In this document: piece by piece, positions 1 to 9,147 of the stretch | Layout: every line of letters begins with the position of its first letter | Numbering within the stretch: position 1 is the stretch's first letter | Source of the DNA: Nocardia cyriacigeorgica | GTDB taxonomy: Bacteria; Actinomycetota; Actinomycetes; Mycobacteriales; Mycobacteriaceae | Length of the DNA stretch: 64,000 bases | Assembly: GCF_029868385.1 (NCBI RefSeq) | Contig: NZ_JARWNX010000062.1 | Coordinates: 496,001 to 560,000, forward strand | Direction: 5' to 3' | Program-made: the position numbers and the translations under genes | Notes under the pieces: model-generated | Told to the model about the DNA's origin: nothing | Databases searched by the model: none | The model's input: only the letters and a program-made list of their open reading frames with translations

Positions 1-5
1 CCGCG

Positions 6-953
6 CTATTTCGATCCACGCGGCAGGGCACGTATCCGCCGCGCTCCCGGATCGAGGGCCTTACCGACGGCATCGGCCTCGGCGACCGACCCGACGTCGC
101 GCAGATCAGCGAGGCCGGTCTCGACATCGACCCGGTTCTCGGCCATCCCGATGGTCAAGGCGATGAGTTCGCAGACCGCGCCGGGATCGTCGAGCTTCAT
201 GAAGCGCTGCCCGAGCAGACCGCGCCAATGCTCGGCAATCTCTGGATCCCGGTAGTAGTTGGACTGATTCGGCAGGATGTAGTGGATGTGCCACCGCTGC
301 GCCAGCTCCCGGTAGATCGATGCGACCGAGATGTCCTGGCGCACCGGATCACCGATGACACCGCGAACATGGCGTGCGGCCAGGCGCGGTTTGTTCAGCT
401 CGTCGCCGATGATGAACAGATAGCCGCGCTTACCGCGCTTGTCCCAGGCGTCGGTGGCGACGTGTCGCGCCATGAAATACGCGGCCAGCTCGTAGCTTTC
501 GGATTTCTGGCCGCCGCCTCCGCCTTCCAGGAAGATCGCGCGCAGCTGCTCGTCCATCCGGTTGTCCGATTCGAACTGCCCCATCTGCAACGGCACCCGG
601 TCGGTGTCGGCGTCGCCGATGGCGCCGAACAGGATCTGCGGATCATCGGCGTAGCCGCGTGCGGTCAGCAGGCCGTGCAGGGTGCCGAGCTTGGCCTGCA
701 TGATCCGCGGCACCCGGCCCATCGACCCGGTGACGTCGAACAGCACCGCGATGGGCAGCGAATTCGCGTGCTCACCCGAATCGCGGCATTCCCGCACGCC
801 GACGCCCAACGGGTCGAGCAGCGGATGCGCGCACCAGTTCTCATGCGGTTCGGCGCGCATCTCGGCGGTGTAACCGAAGTCGTCCACCCCCCGCCGGGCG
901 CGGTAGGTCTTGGCCGCACGGTAGGCCGTGTCATCCCAGTGTCCGTATCCCAT
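6..953 (-). CDS. VWA-domain protein of unknown role
   Basis: A soluble protein of 315 residues. Near residue 75 it has a von Willebrand A-type start, FDVTGSMG, which gives the D-x-T-x-S metal-site pattern (MIDAS-like). A long alpha/beta region follows with a second conserved stretch YLFIIGDELNK. No signal peptide or membrane segment is visible. The ATG at 953 is preferred over an in-frame start further upstream because a GGGAGAGGAA stretch lies about 10 bases before it. A palindromic site at 980-1002 sits just upstream. VWA proteins of this type often act with AAA ATPases, but none is seen here, so no function is assigned. Confidence 0.75.
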   Translation of the reverse strand: MGYGHWDDTAYRAAKTYRARRGVDDFGYTAEMRAEPHENWCAHPLLDPLGVGVRECRDSGEHANSLPIAVLFDVTGSMGRVPRIMQAKLGTLHGLLTARGYADDPQILFGAIGDADTDRVPLQMGQFESDNRMDEQLRAIFLEGGGGGQKSESYELAAYFMARHVATDAWDKRGKRGYLFIIGDELNKPRLAARHVRGVIGDPVRQDISVASIYRELAQRWHIHYILPNQSNYYRDPEIAEHWRGLLGQRFMKLDDPGAVCELIALTIGMAENRVDVETGLADLRDVGSVAEADAVGKALDPGARRIRALPRGSK

Positions 954-979
954 GTCGATCGTTCCTCTCCCTCGGACTC

Positions 980-1002
980 GTTTTAGTCTAGATAACCAAA
1001 AC
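980..1002. promoter_or_regulatory. Candidate operator upstream of the VWA gene
   Basis: The arms GTTTTAGT and ACCAAAAC are inverted repeats with one mismatch, separated by 7 bases, in a locally AT-rich stretch 27 bases before the VWA start codon. The form resembles MarR- or PadR-type operators. No regulator gene is adjacent in the window. Confidence 0.35.
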
Positions 1003-1060
1003 AAGCACCGTCAAGGACGTCCGAGCAGAGATACACACCACGACAACCGGTCCGGTCTGC

Positions 1061-1103
1061 CGAGATCCCACCGGCGAACCCTCGTTCCACCGGCGGGATC
1101 TCG
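1061..1103 (-). terminator. Hairpin downstream of the ABC transporter remnant
   Basis: CGAGATCCCACCGG at 1061-1074 pairs with CCGGCGGGATCTCG at 1090-1103, with one mismatch and a 15-base loop. It lies 7 bases beyond the stop of the minus-strand ABC remnant, where a terminator is expected. There is no clear T-run. Confidence 0.5.
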
Positions 1104-1110
1104 TTCGACA

Positions 1111-1296
1111 TCACCGCGCGGGCACGGAATCCCGATCGGTCACCGCATCCACTTGTTCGCCGAGCAGTCGCCGGTACACCGCGCTGCGCTCGAGCAGTTC
1201 CTCATGCGTGCCCGTCGCGTCGACCCGACCGTGCTCGAGCACCACGATCCGGTCCACCCGGCGCACGGAGTCGAGCCGACGAGCGATCTGGACGTA
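1111..1296 (-). pseudogene. 3' remnant of an ABC transporter ATPase
   Basis: The last 61 codons read like the tail of an exporter-type ABC ATPase: IARRLDSVRRVDRIVVLEHGRV followed by GTHEELL and YRRLL. This matches the H-loop region (usually IAHRLSTV) and the D-x-I-V-V-L-x-x-G-x-x-x-E-x-G-T-H-x-E-L-L pattern. Walker A, signature and Walker B motifs and any membrane domain are missing. Immediately upstream the sequence changes to the end of an MFS gene, so the rest of the ABC gene has been deleted. The H-loop His reads as Arg. It is not expected to be functional. Confidence 0.7.
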
Positions 1297-1337
1297 GCGG
1301 CCCCGGCCCGAGCAGTGCCGCCACCCGATCATCGCGA

Positions 1338-2680
1338 TCACTCCGCGACGGGCACCCGTTCTTCCTTCCGCACCGCGGCAGGCAGGATGGCGGTGGCGAC
1401 CACCGCACCGAGGGCGAGCAGACCCGCGCCGATGCACAGTGCGGTGGTGTAGCCCTCGGTCAGCGCCGCCGGAGTGGTCGCGTCGCCGATGATGTTCGAG
1501 GCGATGGTGACCAGTACCGCCAAGCCGAACGCGCCACCCAACTGCCGTGCGCTGTTGAGGATTCCGGAGGCGAGACCGGCCTGTTCGGCGGGTACGCCAC
1601 CGACCGCGGCGACGCCCATGGCGACCATCGACGCACCGATGCCGATGCTGCCGACCAGCGACGGTCCGAGAATGCCGGTCAGGAAGGTCGTCTCGGGGTC
1701 GGACATGCCGAACCACAGCAGACCGAGCGCCCCGCACAGCCCGCCGCACAGGATGACCGGACGCGGGCCCACCTTCTGCGTCGCGACCATGGCCAGCCGC
1801 AGCCCGACCACCACACCGGCACAGAACGGCAGGAACGCAAGCCCCGTCTGCGTGGGGGTATAGCCGAGCACGCGCTGCAAGAACTGGGACACGAAGTAGA
1901 AGCTGGCGATCTGCGCAGATACCAGCAGGAACCCGAAGACCGTGGCACCGATGAGCGAGCGACGCCGCAGGAAGCCCAGCGGGACCAGCGGCGCCGCGGC
2001 ACGCGATTCCACCAGACCGAACACCGCCAGCGCGAGCACACCGGCCACCGACCAGCCGAGCACCGGCCCGGAGATCCAGGCATGGTGTTCGGTCGAGATC
2101 ACCGCCATGACCAGCGCCGTCGTTCCGAAGGTGACCAGCGCCGCGCCGAGCACGTCCACCGGATCGCGGCGTACCGGCGACACATCCGGTACCGCGCGCA
2201 CCACCGCGACGATCGCCGCCGCGACGAAGATCAGGTTCACCCACATCACCCACCGCCAGCCCAGATGGTCGGTGAGCAGTCCGCTCAACACCACACCGAC
2301 CGCACCGCCCGCCGCAGCCGCGCCGCCCCAGACCGCCATAGCCTTGGCCCGCGCCGGGCCCTCCTCGAACTCGGCGGTCGCCAATGCCAGCGACATCGGG
2401 GCCAGCACCGCCGCGGCGATGCCCTGCCCGGCGCGCGCGGCCAGCAGCTCCCAGCCGTGCTGCGCGGCGCCGCCCCAGGCGCTCGCGATCGCGAATACCA
2501 CCAGGCCGCCGAGTAGCAGGGTGCGGCGGCCGGTGAGATCGCCGAGGCGACCACCGAGCAGCATCAGACCGGCGAACGGCACCATGAACGCATTGATCAC
2601 CCAGCTCAGCCCCGACGGTGAGAAGTCGAGCGCGGCGTCGATCGCGGGCAGGGCGACATTGACGTCATCGACGGACTGAT
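1338..2680 (-). pseudogene. MFS drug/H+ antiporter, 5'-truncated
   Basis: From NVALPAIDAAL onward this is a clear MFS transporter of the 14-TM DHA2 type. It includes GGRLGDLTGRR in the loop between TM2 and TM3, many hydrophobic segments and a complete C-terminus ending KEERVPVAE. The usual N-terminus with the first half of TM1 is absent. Upstream of about 2680 the frame runs into unrelated sequence belonging to the promoter of the divergent YjbR-like gene, with no ribosome site or plausible start near the homology boundary. A start further upstream could give a product with an aberrant N-terminus, so loss of function is likely but not proven. Confidence 0.6.
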
Positions 2681-2767
2681 CGCCGCCATCCCGAAGTCGT
2701 GAACCGCCGACGCTCCGGCCCCATCGATGTCGGTGCGGCCGACCTCCACCACCCCTACACTGCGCAT

Positions 2768-3121
2768 ATGGACCCGTTGACACATGTCCGGGCGATCTGC
2801 CTGCGCCTGCCGGAGAGCAGCGAACGGCTCAGCCACGGCTCACCGTCGTTCTTCGTGCGCGCCAAAACCGTGTTCACCAGCTACGTCGACGGCGGCCACC
2901 ACTCCCCCGGCCCCGCCCTGTGGTGCCCGGCACCCGACGGCGTCCAGGACGAGCTGGTCGATGCCGAACCCGAACGATTCTTCATCCCGCCCTACGTGGG
3001 CCACCGCGGATGGATCGGCGTGCGCCTCGACATCGACCCGGACTGGGGCGAGATCGACGCGATCATCCGCGACGGCTACCGACGGGTGGCACCGAAAAAG
3101 CTTTCCGCACAGCTCGATTGA
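2768..3121 (+). CDS. MmcQ/YjbR-like family protein
   Basis: A small protein of 117 residues starting MDPLTHVRAICLRLP. The fold family (YjbR/CyaY-like, DUF419) is recognised from L-P-E-x-x-E-x-x-S-H-G-x-P-x-F-x-V near residues 13-30, a central ALWCPAPDG strand, then FFIPPYVGHRGWIGVRLD and a terminal DGYRRVAPKKL helix. These proteins have a double-wing-like fold and no settled biochemical role. The ATG at 2768 fits the usual family length. The gene is divergent from the truncated MFS transporter. Confidence 0.8.
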   Translation: MDPLTHVRAICLRLPESSERLSHGSPSFFVRAKTVFTSYVDGGHHSPGPALWCPAPDGVQDELVDAEPERFFIPPYVGHRGWIGVRLDIDPDWGEIDAIIRDGYRRVAPKKLSAQLD

Positions 3122-3170
3122 TGACGTACCGATGCCGCCGTGCACCAGGATCGCTGATCGGGCCGCTTCG

Positions 3171-4241
3171 TCAGATCACCGACGCGAGCCGCACCGGAAG
3201 CGCCACCGGCTTGGCCGTGGTGAGCTGCGGAATATACTCGATATCCTCCCGCGCACAACCGAGTTCGAGTCCGGGAAAGCGACCGTACAGCGCCGCCAAC
3301 GCCACCCGAGCCTCCAGCCGGGCCAGCGGCGCACCGAGGCAGATATGCGGTCCGCGACCGAAGACCGGCTGGTCTCGGTCGTCCCGCCCGATATCGAAGA
3401 CGTCAGCGTCCGACGACTCGTGCCACAGCGTCTCCTCCACCACATCGGCCCAGCGGTTCTCCCACCGCGCCGTCGCCAACTGCTCGGGATGCGCCGACAA
3501 CATGATCACCGCACTGCCGAGCAGACGCACGGCGGTCTCATGGCCTGCCACGATCACCACCCGCAGCATGTCGACCAATTCCTCGTCGGTGAGGTCGCCG
3601 GATCGGTCGGCCGCCAGCGCAGAGGTCATATCGTCGCCCGGGGCACGGCGCTTTCGGTCGAGTAGTTCGGCGAGATAGGCGATCATCGACTGCATCGCCG
3701 TCCGCGCCTGCTCACCGGTACTGGTCTCGGACAGGATCGTCATCGTCCAGGTCTTGATCCACCACTGATCGGCCTGCGGGATGCCGAACAGTTCGCAGCT
3801 CACCCGGATCGGCAGCGGCGTCGTGAAGTACGCCACGAGATCGACGGTCTCACCGGCCGGAAAATTGTCCATCAGCTCGGTGGCGATTTCGTCGATGCGC
3901 GGCTGCAAGGCCGCGATCCGGGCGGGAGTGAACGCCTTGTTGATGGTCCTGCGTAGCCTGCGATGGTCGGCGCCGTCCCGGCTGCGTAAATGCTCGAGAT
4001 CGGTGAGTGCCCGCATCGGCCGGTCGGCTGCGCTGAGGCCCTCGCGCAAGTTCGTCCGATACGGCGCGTTCTTGACCAACGATGCCTCATCCAGCACTTC
4101 GGTCATCGCCCGGTGGCTGGTCGCCCATCCCGACCCTCCTGGCAGCTCGAATGCCACCCGCTGACCGGCACTGCGCAGCCGCCGGTAGGCCTGATCCAAC
4201 GGATCTTCGGCGGTCGGCGACTGGATAGCACTGTCGGTCAT
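3171..4241 (-). CDS. Cytochrome P450 with internal deletion, probably inactive
   Basis: A class I bacterial P450 by its I-helix AGHET (residues 232-236) and heme loop FGRGPHICLG with Cys301. The product is 356 residues; actinobacterial P450s are usually about 400. The K-helix motif ExxR reads E-T-L-W (270-273), the change from a CGG to a TGG codon being the simplest route. Right after it roughly 45-50 residues that normally hold the beta-sheet and meander are missing, so WHESS joins straight to DADVFDIGR. The ExxR Arg and the deleted region are needed for the heme core in known P450s, so this enzyme is likely dead although the frame is open. ATG 4241 has GGGAG upstream. Confidence 0.75.
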   Translation of the reverse strand: MTDSAIQSPTAEDPLDQAYRRLRSAGQRVAFELPGGSGWATSHRAMTEVLDEASLVKNAPYRTNLREGLSAADRPMRALTDLEHLRSRDGADHRRLRRTINKAFTPARIAALQPRIDEIATELMDNFPAGETVDLVAYFTTPLPIRVSCELFGIPQADQWWIKTWTMTILSETSTGEQARTAMQSMIAYLAELLDRKRRAPGDDMTSALAADRSGDLTDEELVDMLRVVIVAGHETAVRLLGSAVIMLSAHPEQLATARWENRWADVVEETLWHESSDADVFDIGRDDRDQPVFGRGPHICLGAPLARLEARVALAALYGRFPGLELGCAREDIEYIPQLTTAKPVALPVRLASVI

Positions 4242-4436
4242 ACTGCTCCCAAGGATTCTCCGAAATAGATATGTAGCCAGCCTCGACCGTGACACCGATG
4301 GTCACAACCGCATCCGGCCATTCCTGCCGCAAACCGGAAAACGCGACACCAAAACGCAAAAGTGGCCGATCAGCGCCCGATGCACCGGCGCGATACGGTC
4401 GCTACGGTATCCCGCGGCGGCCGCTCTCGGTGGCAT

Positions 4437-5135
4437 TCAGCCGCGAGGCCGCCAACCGTAGCGAGTCCGGGGTCGCCCGGCCCGTCCGTAGTCGGACTCT
4501 CGGATCAGGACACCGTCGTCGGCCAGTTTTTCGAGGTAGCGCCACGCGGTGACGCGGGAGACGCCGACCGCGGCCGCGGTGTCGGCGGCCGTGATTCCGT
4601 CCGGTGCGCAGCGAACCACACGGATGATCTCGTCCAAGGTCTGCGGCGACAACCCTTTCGGAATGGTGGCCCGATGGTCGGCGGTGCGCAGTGCCGCCAA
4701 CGCCTGGTCGATCTCCTGCTGCGATGCGGCGGCCGTATCACCGGACAACGCGCCGCGATAGTCACGATAGCTTTCCAATTTGTCGCGAAATGCGGTGAAG
4801 CCGAACGGTTTCAGCAGATACAGGATGACGCCGTTGGCCACGGCCGCGCGCACCACACCCAGATCCCTGGCGGAGGTGATCGCGATGACATCGGGCCGCG
4901 GGGTGAGGGCGCCCAGCGCGACGGCGACGTCGAGACCGCTGATATCGGGCAGACCGATATCGAGCAGGACCAGGTCGATCGGCGCTCCCTCCACCGCTGC
5001 CGCCGCGATCTGGCGCATGGCATCCCGGCCCGTATGGACCATCCCGGCGGCGCTGAATCCGGGCAGCCGCTCGAGATAGACGCGATGAGCTTCGGCGATC
5101 AGCGGCTCGTCCTCGACGATCAATACCCGGATCAC
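4437..5135 (-). CDS. CitB/DcuR-type response regulator
   Basis: A response regulator of 232 residues. The N-terminal receiver domain has the acidic pair ED at 8-9, phospho-acceptor Asp59 in LVLLDIGLPD, the TS site near residue 95 and the Lys of LLKPF near 110. A linker leads to a C-terminal helix-turn-helix of the DpiA/DcuR type, GITAADTAAAVGVSRVTAWRYL. The gene overlaps the upstream sensor kinase gene by 4 bases (ATGA), so they are co-translated. Its likely target is the divergent dctA-like gene. Confidence 0.85.
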   Translation of the reverse strand: MIRVLIVEDEPLIAEAHRVYLERLPGFSAAGMVHTGRDAMRQIAAAAVEGAPIDLVLLDIGLPDISGLDVAVALGALTPRPDVIAITSARDLGVVRAAVANGVILYLLKPFGFTAFRDKLESYRDYRGALSGDTAAASQQEIDQALAALRTADHRATIPKGLSPQTLDEIIRVVRCAPDGITAADTAAAVGVSRVTAWRYLEKLADDGVLIRESDYGRAGRPRTRYGWRPRG

Positions 5136-6685
5136 GGTCGCTCCTCGAGTGGCAGCACGACGGTCACCGCGCCCTCCGGGGCGGTCTCGGTGCCGACCGT
5201 GCCGCCGTACTGGACGACTACGCGGTGCACGAGCGCGAGCCCGAGACCGTAGTGATCGGTCTTCGTCGAATATCCGCGTTCGGCGGCGCGGGCGAACAGT
5301 TCCGGCGACATACCGGGCCCGCTATCGGCCACCCGGACGCGCAGGGCCGAATCGCGATGGCATACGGCCACTTCCACCCACCCGTCTCGTTCGGCGGCTG
5401 CCGCGTCGATGGCATTGTCGATCAGATTCCCCACCACGGTGACCGCTTCGTGCGCGGACAGCGGCGCCGTCGAAGCGAGGGCGGTGTCTTCCGAGATCGT
5501 CAGCTCCACGCCCCGCTCGGCGGCGCGGTTCACCTTCCCCAGCAGCAGTGCGGCGAGCACCGGATCACTCACCGCGGACAGCAATCTGTCGATCAGCGCC
5601 TGCGACAACTCCAGTTCCGCGGTAGCGAATGCCACTGCCTCACGGTGCTTTCCGAGTTCGACCATGGTGACGACGGTGTGCAGCCGGTTCGCCGATTCGT
5701 GCGCCTGGGCGCGCAGCGCCTCGGCGAATCCGCGTATGGATTCGAGTTCACCGAGCACCGCACGCAGTTCGGTGTGATCGCGGACAGTGAGCACGGTGCC
5801 GATCGGGTCGCCCCGCCACCGCACCACATCCTGATTCACCAGCAGCACCCGATCACCGGCCACATGGGTTTCATCCCGCACCATCGACTCGCCGAGCCCG
5901 CGCAGCGACACCGGCAGCTGGGATCGCACTACCGGCCCGTCGGGCAGATCCAACAAACGCCGAGCCTCGTCGTTGACGACATCCGCCTCACCGCCGCCAC
6001 GCCCGAACACCAGCAGCCCCTCATGAATCGAACGCAGCACCGCGTCGTGCTGCTCATAGAGCGCACGCAGTTCGGCCGGTGCCATCCCATGGGTTTGCCG
6101 TCGCAGCCGACGACTCACCAGCAGTGACCCACCCGCCGCCACCACCAGGCCCGCCACGCTCACCACGGCGATCGCGGGCAGTTGCGCCGCGAAATGTTCA
6201 CCGATCCTGGCCCTGGTCACCCCCGCCGACACCAGTGCCACCACCCGGCCCTCGGCATAGACCGGTGCCACCGCACGGATGGACGGGCCGAGGGTTCCGG
6301 TGAACGTTTCGGCGAAGACCTCCCCCGCCAACGCGCGGTCGATCGTGCCGCTGAACGGTTGCCCGATCCGGGCCGGATCGGTGTGGGTGAACCGGGTGCG
6401 GTCGGGCGCCATCACCACGATGAAGTCCATGCCCGTGGTCTGCCGGACCGACTCGGTGACCGGCTGGAGCAGCGCCGTCGGATCCGCCGAGCGCACAGCC
6501 GCCGAGGTCGACGGCGCGGCGGCCAGGCCGACAGCGACAGCGCTGACCTCGCGGGTCGCGGTCCGATCGCTGTCGCCGCGCGCATCGGCGATCGCGGCGA
6601 TCGCGCCGAGGCCGATCACCAGCACCAGCAGCACGAGCTGGAGCAGGAACAGCTGCGCGGCCAGTGACAGCTTTCGTCGTCGCAC
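5132..6685 (-). CDS. CitA/DcuS-type sensor histidine kinase
   Basis: A membrane sensor kinase of 517 residues. One TM segment lies near residues 10-32, then an extracytoplasmic PDC-like sensor (about 33-165, with FIVVMAPDRTRFTHTDP and VYAEGRVVALVSAGV), a second TM segment near 170-190, a cytoplasmic PAS domain (about 205-310) and the kinase core. The H-box is HESANRLHTVVTMVELG, the N-box NLIDNAIDAA, then ADSGPGMSP and HYGLGLALVHRVV. Kinases of this family sense C4-dicarboxylates or citrate. It sits head to head with the dicarboxylate transporter gene, which supports that substrate class. Confidence 0.88.
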   Translation of the reverse strand: MRRRKLSLAAQLFLLQLVLLVLVIGLGAIAAIADARGDSDRTATREVSAVAVGLAAAPSTSAAVRSADPTALLQPVTESVRQTTGMDFIVVMAPDRTRFTHTDPARIGQPFSGTIDRALAGEVFAETFTGTLGPSIRAVAPVYAEGRVVALVSAGVTRARIGEHFAAQLPAIAVVSVAGLVVAAGGSLLVSRRLRRQTHGMAPAELRALYEQHDAVLRSIHEGLLVFGRGGGEADVVNDEARRLLDLPDGPVVRSQLPVSLRGLGESMVRDETHVAGDRVLLVNQDVVRWRGDPIGTVLTVRDHTELRAVLGELESIRGFAEALRAQAHESANRLHTVVTMVELGKHREAVAFATAELELSQALIDRLLSAVSDPVLAALLLGKVNRAAERGVELTISEDTALASTAPLSAHEAVTVVGNLIDNAIDAAAAERDGWVEVAVCHRDSALRVRVADSGPGMSPELFARAAERGYSTKTDHYGLGLALVHRVVVQYGGTVGTETAPEGAVTVVLPLEERP

Positions 6686-6720
6686 CCGAGATTTCCTTCA
6701 CTGAACTTAATGCACCAAAC

Positions 6721-6736
6721 AGTGACCGGCGTCACT
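6721..6736. promoter_or_regulatory. Palindrome in the dctA/sensor kinase divergent promoter
   Basis: AGTGAC and GTCACT are perfect inverted repeats around CGGC. The site lies in the 126-base region between the sensor kinase start (6685) and the transporter start (6812). It is a candidate binding site for the CitB-type regulator; that link is inference. Confidence 0.4.
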
Positions 6737-6811
6737 TCGGACGTCATCATTCTGCATGCGGGCTATGACCCACATCACCCCAGCTCCACCCGCCGCACTC
6801 GGAGGATCACC

Positions 6812-8167
6812 ATGACCGTCACCACCAGGCGAGCCAAGCGCGACCGCGCCCACTGGCTGTACCTCGCCGTCATCGCCGCGGTCGCCGCGGGCATCCTCGT
6901 CGGCTGGCTCGCCCCCGGCACCGCACAGGCATTGGCCCCCTTGGGCACGATGTTCGTCGATCTGATCAAGATGATGATCACGCCGGTGATCTTCTGCACC
7001 ATCGTGCTCGGCATCGGCTCGGTACGGGCGGCCGCGACCGTCGGCAAGGTCGGCGGACTGGCGCTGGGGTACTTCCTGGTGATGTCGACGGTCGCCCTCG
7101 GCATCGGGTTGGTCGTCGGTAATCTGCTCGACCCGGGCTCGGGATTGGATCTGTCCGAAACAGCGGGCTCGGGCGCGCAATACGCCGATCAGGCGCACAG
7201 TGCGGGCGGCACTTGGGATTTCATCCACGGCATCATCCCGACATCGCTGCTGTCGGCGCTGACAGCGGGCAATGTGTTGCAGACGCTGTTCGTCGCCCTG
7301 CTGGTCGGATTCGCCGTCCAGGCGATGGGATCGACCGGTGAACCGATCCTGCGCGGCATCGCACTCATCCAGAAGCTCGTGTTCCGCATCCTGTCGATGA
7401 TTCTGTGGTTGGCCCCCATCGGTGCGTTCGGCGCGATCGCGAACGTGGTCGGCAAAACCGGATTGTCGGCGGTCGCCCAACTGGCAACCCTGATGATCGC
7501 CTTCTACCTGACCTGCGTGGTCTTCGTCTTCGGCATCCTCGGCCTGCTACTGCGACTGGTCGCACGGGTGTCGGTACTCAAACTGTGCCGCTACCTGGCA
7601 CGCGAATATCTGCTCATCGTCGCCACCTCATCCTCGGAATCGGCCCTGCCGCGGCTGATCGCGAAAATGGAACACATCGGCGTCGACCGCGCCACCGTCG
7701 GCGTCGTCGTCCCCACCGGATACTCGTTCAACCTCGACGGCACCGCCATCTACCTCACCATGGCCTCCATCTTCATCGCCGACGCCATGGGCCAACCCCT
7801 CACCCTCACCGAGCAACTCGGCCTGCTCCTGTTCATGATCATCGCCTCCAAAGGCGCAGCAGGCGTCACCGGCGCAGGCCTGGCCACCCTCGCCGGAGGC
7901 CTGCAAAGCCACCGCCCCGAACTCCTCGACGGCGTAGGCCTCATCGTCGGCATCGACCGCTTCATGTCCGAAGCCCGCGCCCTGACCAACTTCTCCGGAA
8001 ACGCGGTCGCGACGCTGCTCATCGGCACATGGACGGGGACTTCGGATCCCGCGCGGGTGCGAGCGGTGCTCGATCGCGAGATTCCGTTCGATGAGGAGGG
8101 GATGGGGAACGAGCATGGGGGTGTGCGGGCTGCTGAGGAGGAGCGGAAGAAGTTGGTTCGGGCATAG
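6812..8167 (+). CDS. dctA: DctA-like C4-dicarboxylate:cation symporter
   Basis: A DAACS-family transporter of 451 residues, probably taking up succinate, fumarate or malate with protons or sodium. Visible features are multiple hydrophobic helices, the PLGTMFVDLIKMMITPVIF segment (about 35-55), the serine-rich hairpin IVATSSSESALPRL, and the substrate-site stretches TGYSFNLDGTAIY and SKGAAGVTGAG, followed by the aspartate of GIDRFMSEARAL. The start ATG 6812 has GGAGG at 6801-6805. The C-terminal tail is rich in Glu/Lys. It is divergent from the CitAB-type two-component genes that probably control it. Confidence 0.9.
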   Translation: MTVTTRRAKRDRAHWLYLAVIAAVAAGILVGWLAPGTAQALAPLGTMFVDLIKMMITPVIFCTIVLGIGSVRAAATVGKVGGLALGYFLVMSTVALGIGLVVGNLLDPGSGLDLSETAGSGAQYADQAHSAGGTWDFIHGIIPTSLLSALTAGNVLQTLFVALLVGFAVQAMGSTGEPILRGIALIQKLVFRILSMILWLAPIGAFGAIANVVGKTGLSAVAQLATLMIAFYLTCVVFVFGILGLLLRLVARVSVLKLCRYLAREYLLIVATSSSESALPRLIAKMEHIGVDRATVGVVVPTGYSFNLDGTAIYLTMASIFIADAMGQPLTLTEQLGLLLFMIIASKGAAGVTGAGLATLAGGLQSHRPELLDGVGLIVGIDRFMSEARALTNFSGNAVATLLIGTWTGTSDPARVRAVLDREIPFDEEGMGNEHGGVRAAEEERKKLVRA

Positions 8168-8209
8168 AAGGCCGAAGCTTTTCTGTACCAACAAGACACA
8201 ACTTGGCTG

Positions 8210-8242
8210 TCGCCGGTGGCACGCACCACTCGCCACCGGCGA
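8210..8242 (+). terminator. Hairpin after dctA
   Basis: An 11-bp perfect stem, TCGCCGGTGGC pairing with GCCACCGGCGA, with an 11-base loop, 43 bases after the dctA stop. No T-run follows. Because CRISPR array A is transcribed toward it from the right, it could stop transcription from both sides. Confidence 0.5.
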
Positions 8243-8275
8243 TCGCTCGGGTCCGAGCCACCGACTAGCTGAGTC

Positions 8276-9094
8276 GGATAGCTCTGCCCAGCAGGGAGCA
8301 CGGGCCGACTGATCGTCCGTCAGCAATCTTCACGAGATCATCCCCGCCTGCGCGGGGAGCACGGCCTGATCCTCGCCGGTCAGACCGTCGAGTCCGGATC
8401 ATCCCCGCAGGCGCGGGGAGAACGGGCGGTACACCAGCGAGAAGCGCCGGTAGTACGGATCATCCCCGCAGGCGCGGGGAGCACGGGGATTTCACATGCC
8501 GCGCATCACGTATCCGCGGATCATCCCCGCAGGCGCGGGGAGCACTGGCCTTGGAGCGCCTCGCGATCGTCGACGAACGGATCATCCCCGCAGGCGCGGG
8601 GAGCACGGATGGCATTCTCGTCGACGTCGTAGACACTGAGGATCATCCCCGCAGGCGCGGGGAGCACCCGCCGGGTAGATGCTGAAGTTGCGCGCCTTTG
8701 GGATCATCCCCGCAGGCGCGGGGAGCACAGGGCGCGATTGCCGAGTACGAATACCGGTACTGGATCATCCCCGCAGGCGCGGGGAGCACAGCTGGAATTC
8801 ATCACCTGGTTTGTTACCCGTCGGATCATCCCCGCAGGCGCGGGGAGCACTCCACCGCCACCGGGCCCGCGGCAATTCTCGGGGGATCATCCCCGCAGGC
8901 GCGGGGAGCACCTCGGCAGACACCACATCCAGCGGGGGCGGCGGGGATCATCCCCGCAGGCGCGGGGAGCACGGCGGCGATGGCCGTGCGCTCGCCCTCG
9001 GCCTGGGATCATCCCCGCAGGCGCGGGGAGCACGGTCCGGGGCGGCCCTCGGGCAGCTGGACAAAGGGATCATCCCCGCAGGCGCGGGGAGCAC
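8276..9094 (-). CRISPR. CRISPR array A, type I-E, 13 repeats plus one degenerate
   Basis: Repeats of 28 bases start at 8335, 8396, 8457, 8518, 8579, 8640, 8701, 8762, 8823, 8884, 8945, 9006 and 9067. The period is exactly 61 and the spacers are 33 bases. The inverted-repeat core is CCCCGCAGGCGCGGGG. Repeats at 8335 and 8396 have one or two changes (CCTG in the loop; GAGAAC end). One more degenerate 26-base copy at 8276-8301, separated by exactly 33 bases, marks the old end. Decay on the left and the leader on the right (9095-9147) show that the array is read leftward. Spacer sources cannot be determined by eye. Confidence 0.97.
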
Positions 9095-9147
9095 ACTTCT
9101 TGACCAGGCAGTCTACCGATCAGTAACCGGATTCCCATTCACTTTCG
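9095..9147 (-). promoter_or_regulatory. CRISPR leader of array A
   Basis: About 53 bases starting at the last repeat match the leaders of arrays C, E and F: CTTGACCAGGCAGTCTACC, then a TAACC block, then CATTCACTTTCG. Beyond 9147 the similarity stops, so this copy lacks the apt-derived sequence of the others. Minus-strand transcription of the array probably starts in or beyond this region. Confidence 0.8.

Noticed and set aside
16..8160. Many antisense frames over high-GC genes (for example 228-986 plus, 7628-8326 minus)
   Set aside because: They mirror the codon bias of the real genes on the other strand and have no recognisable domains.
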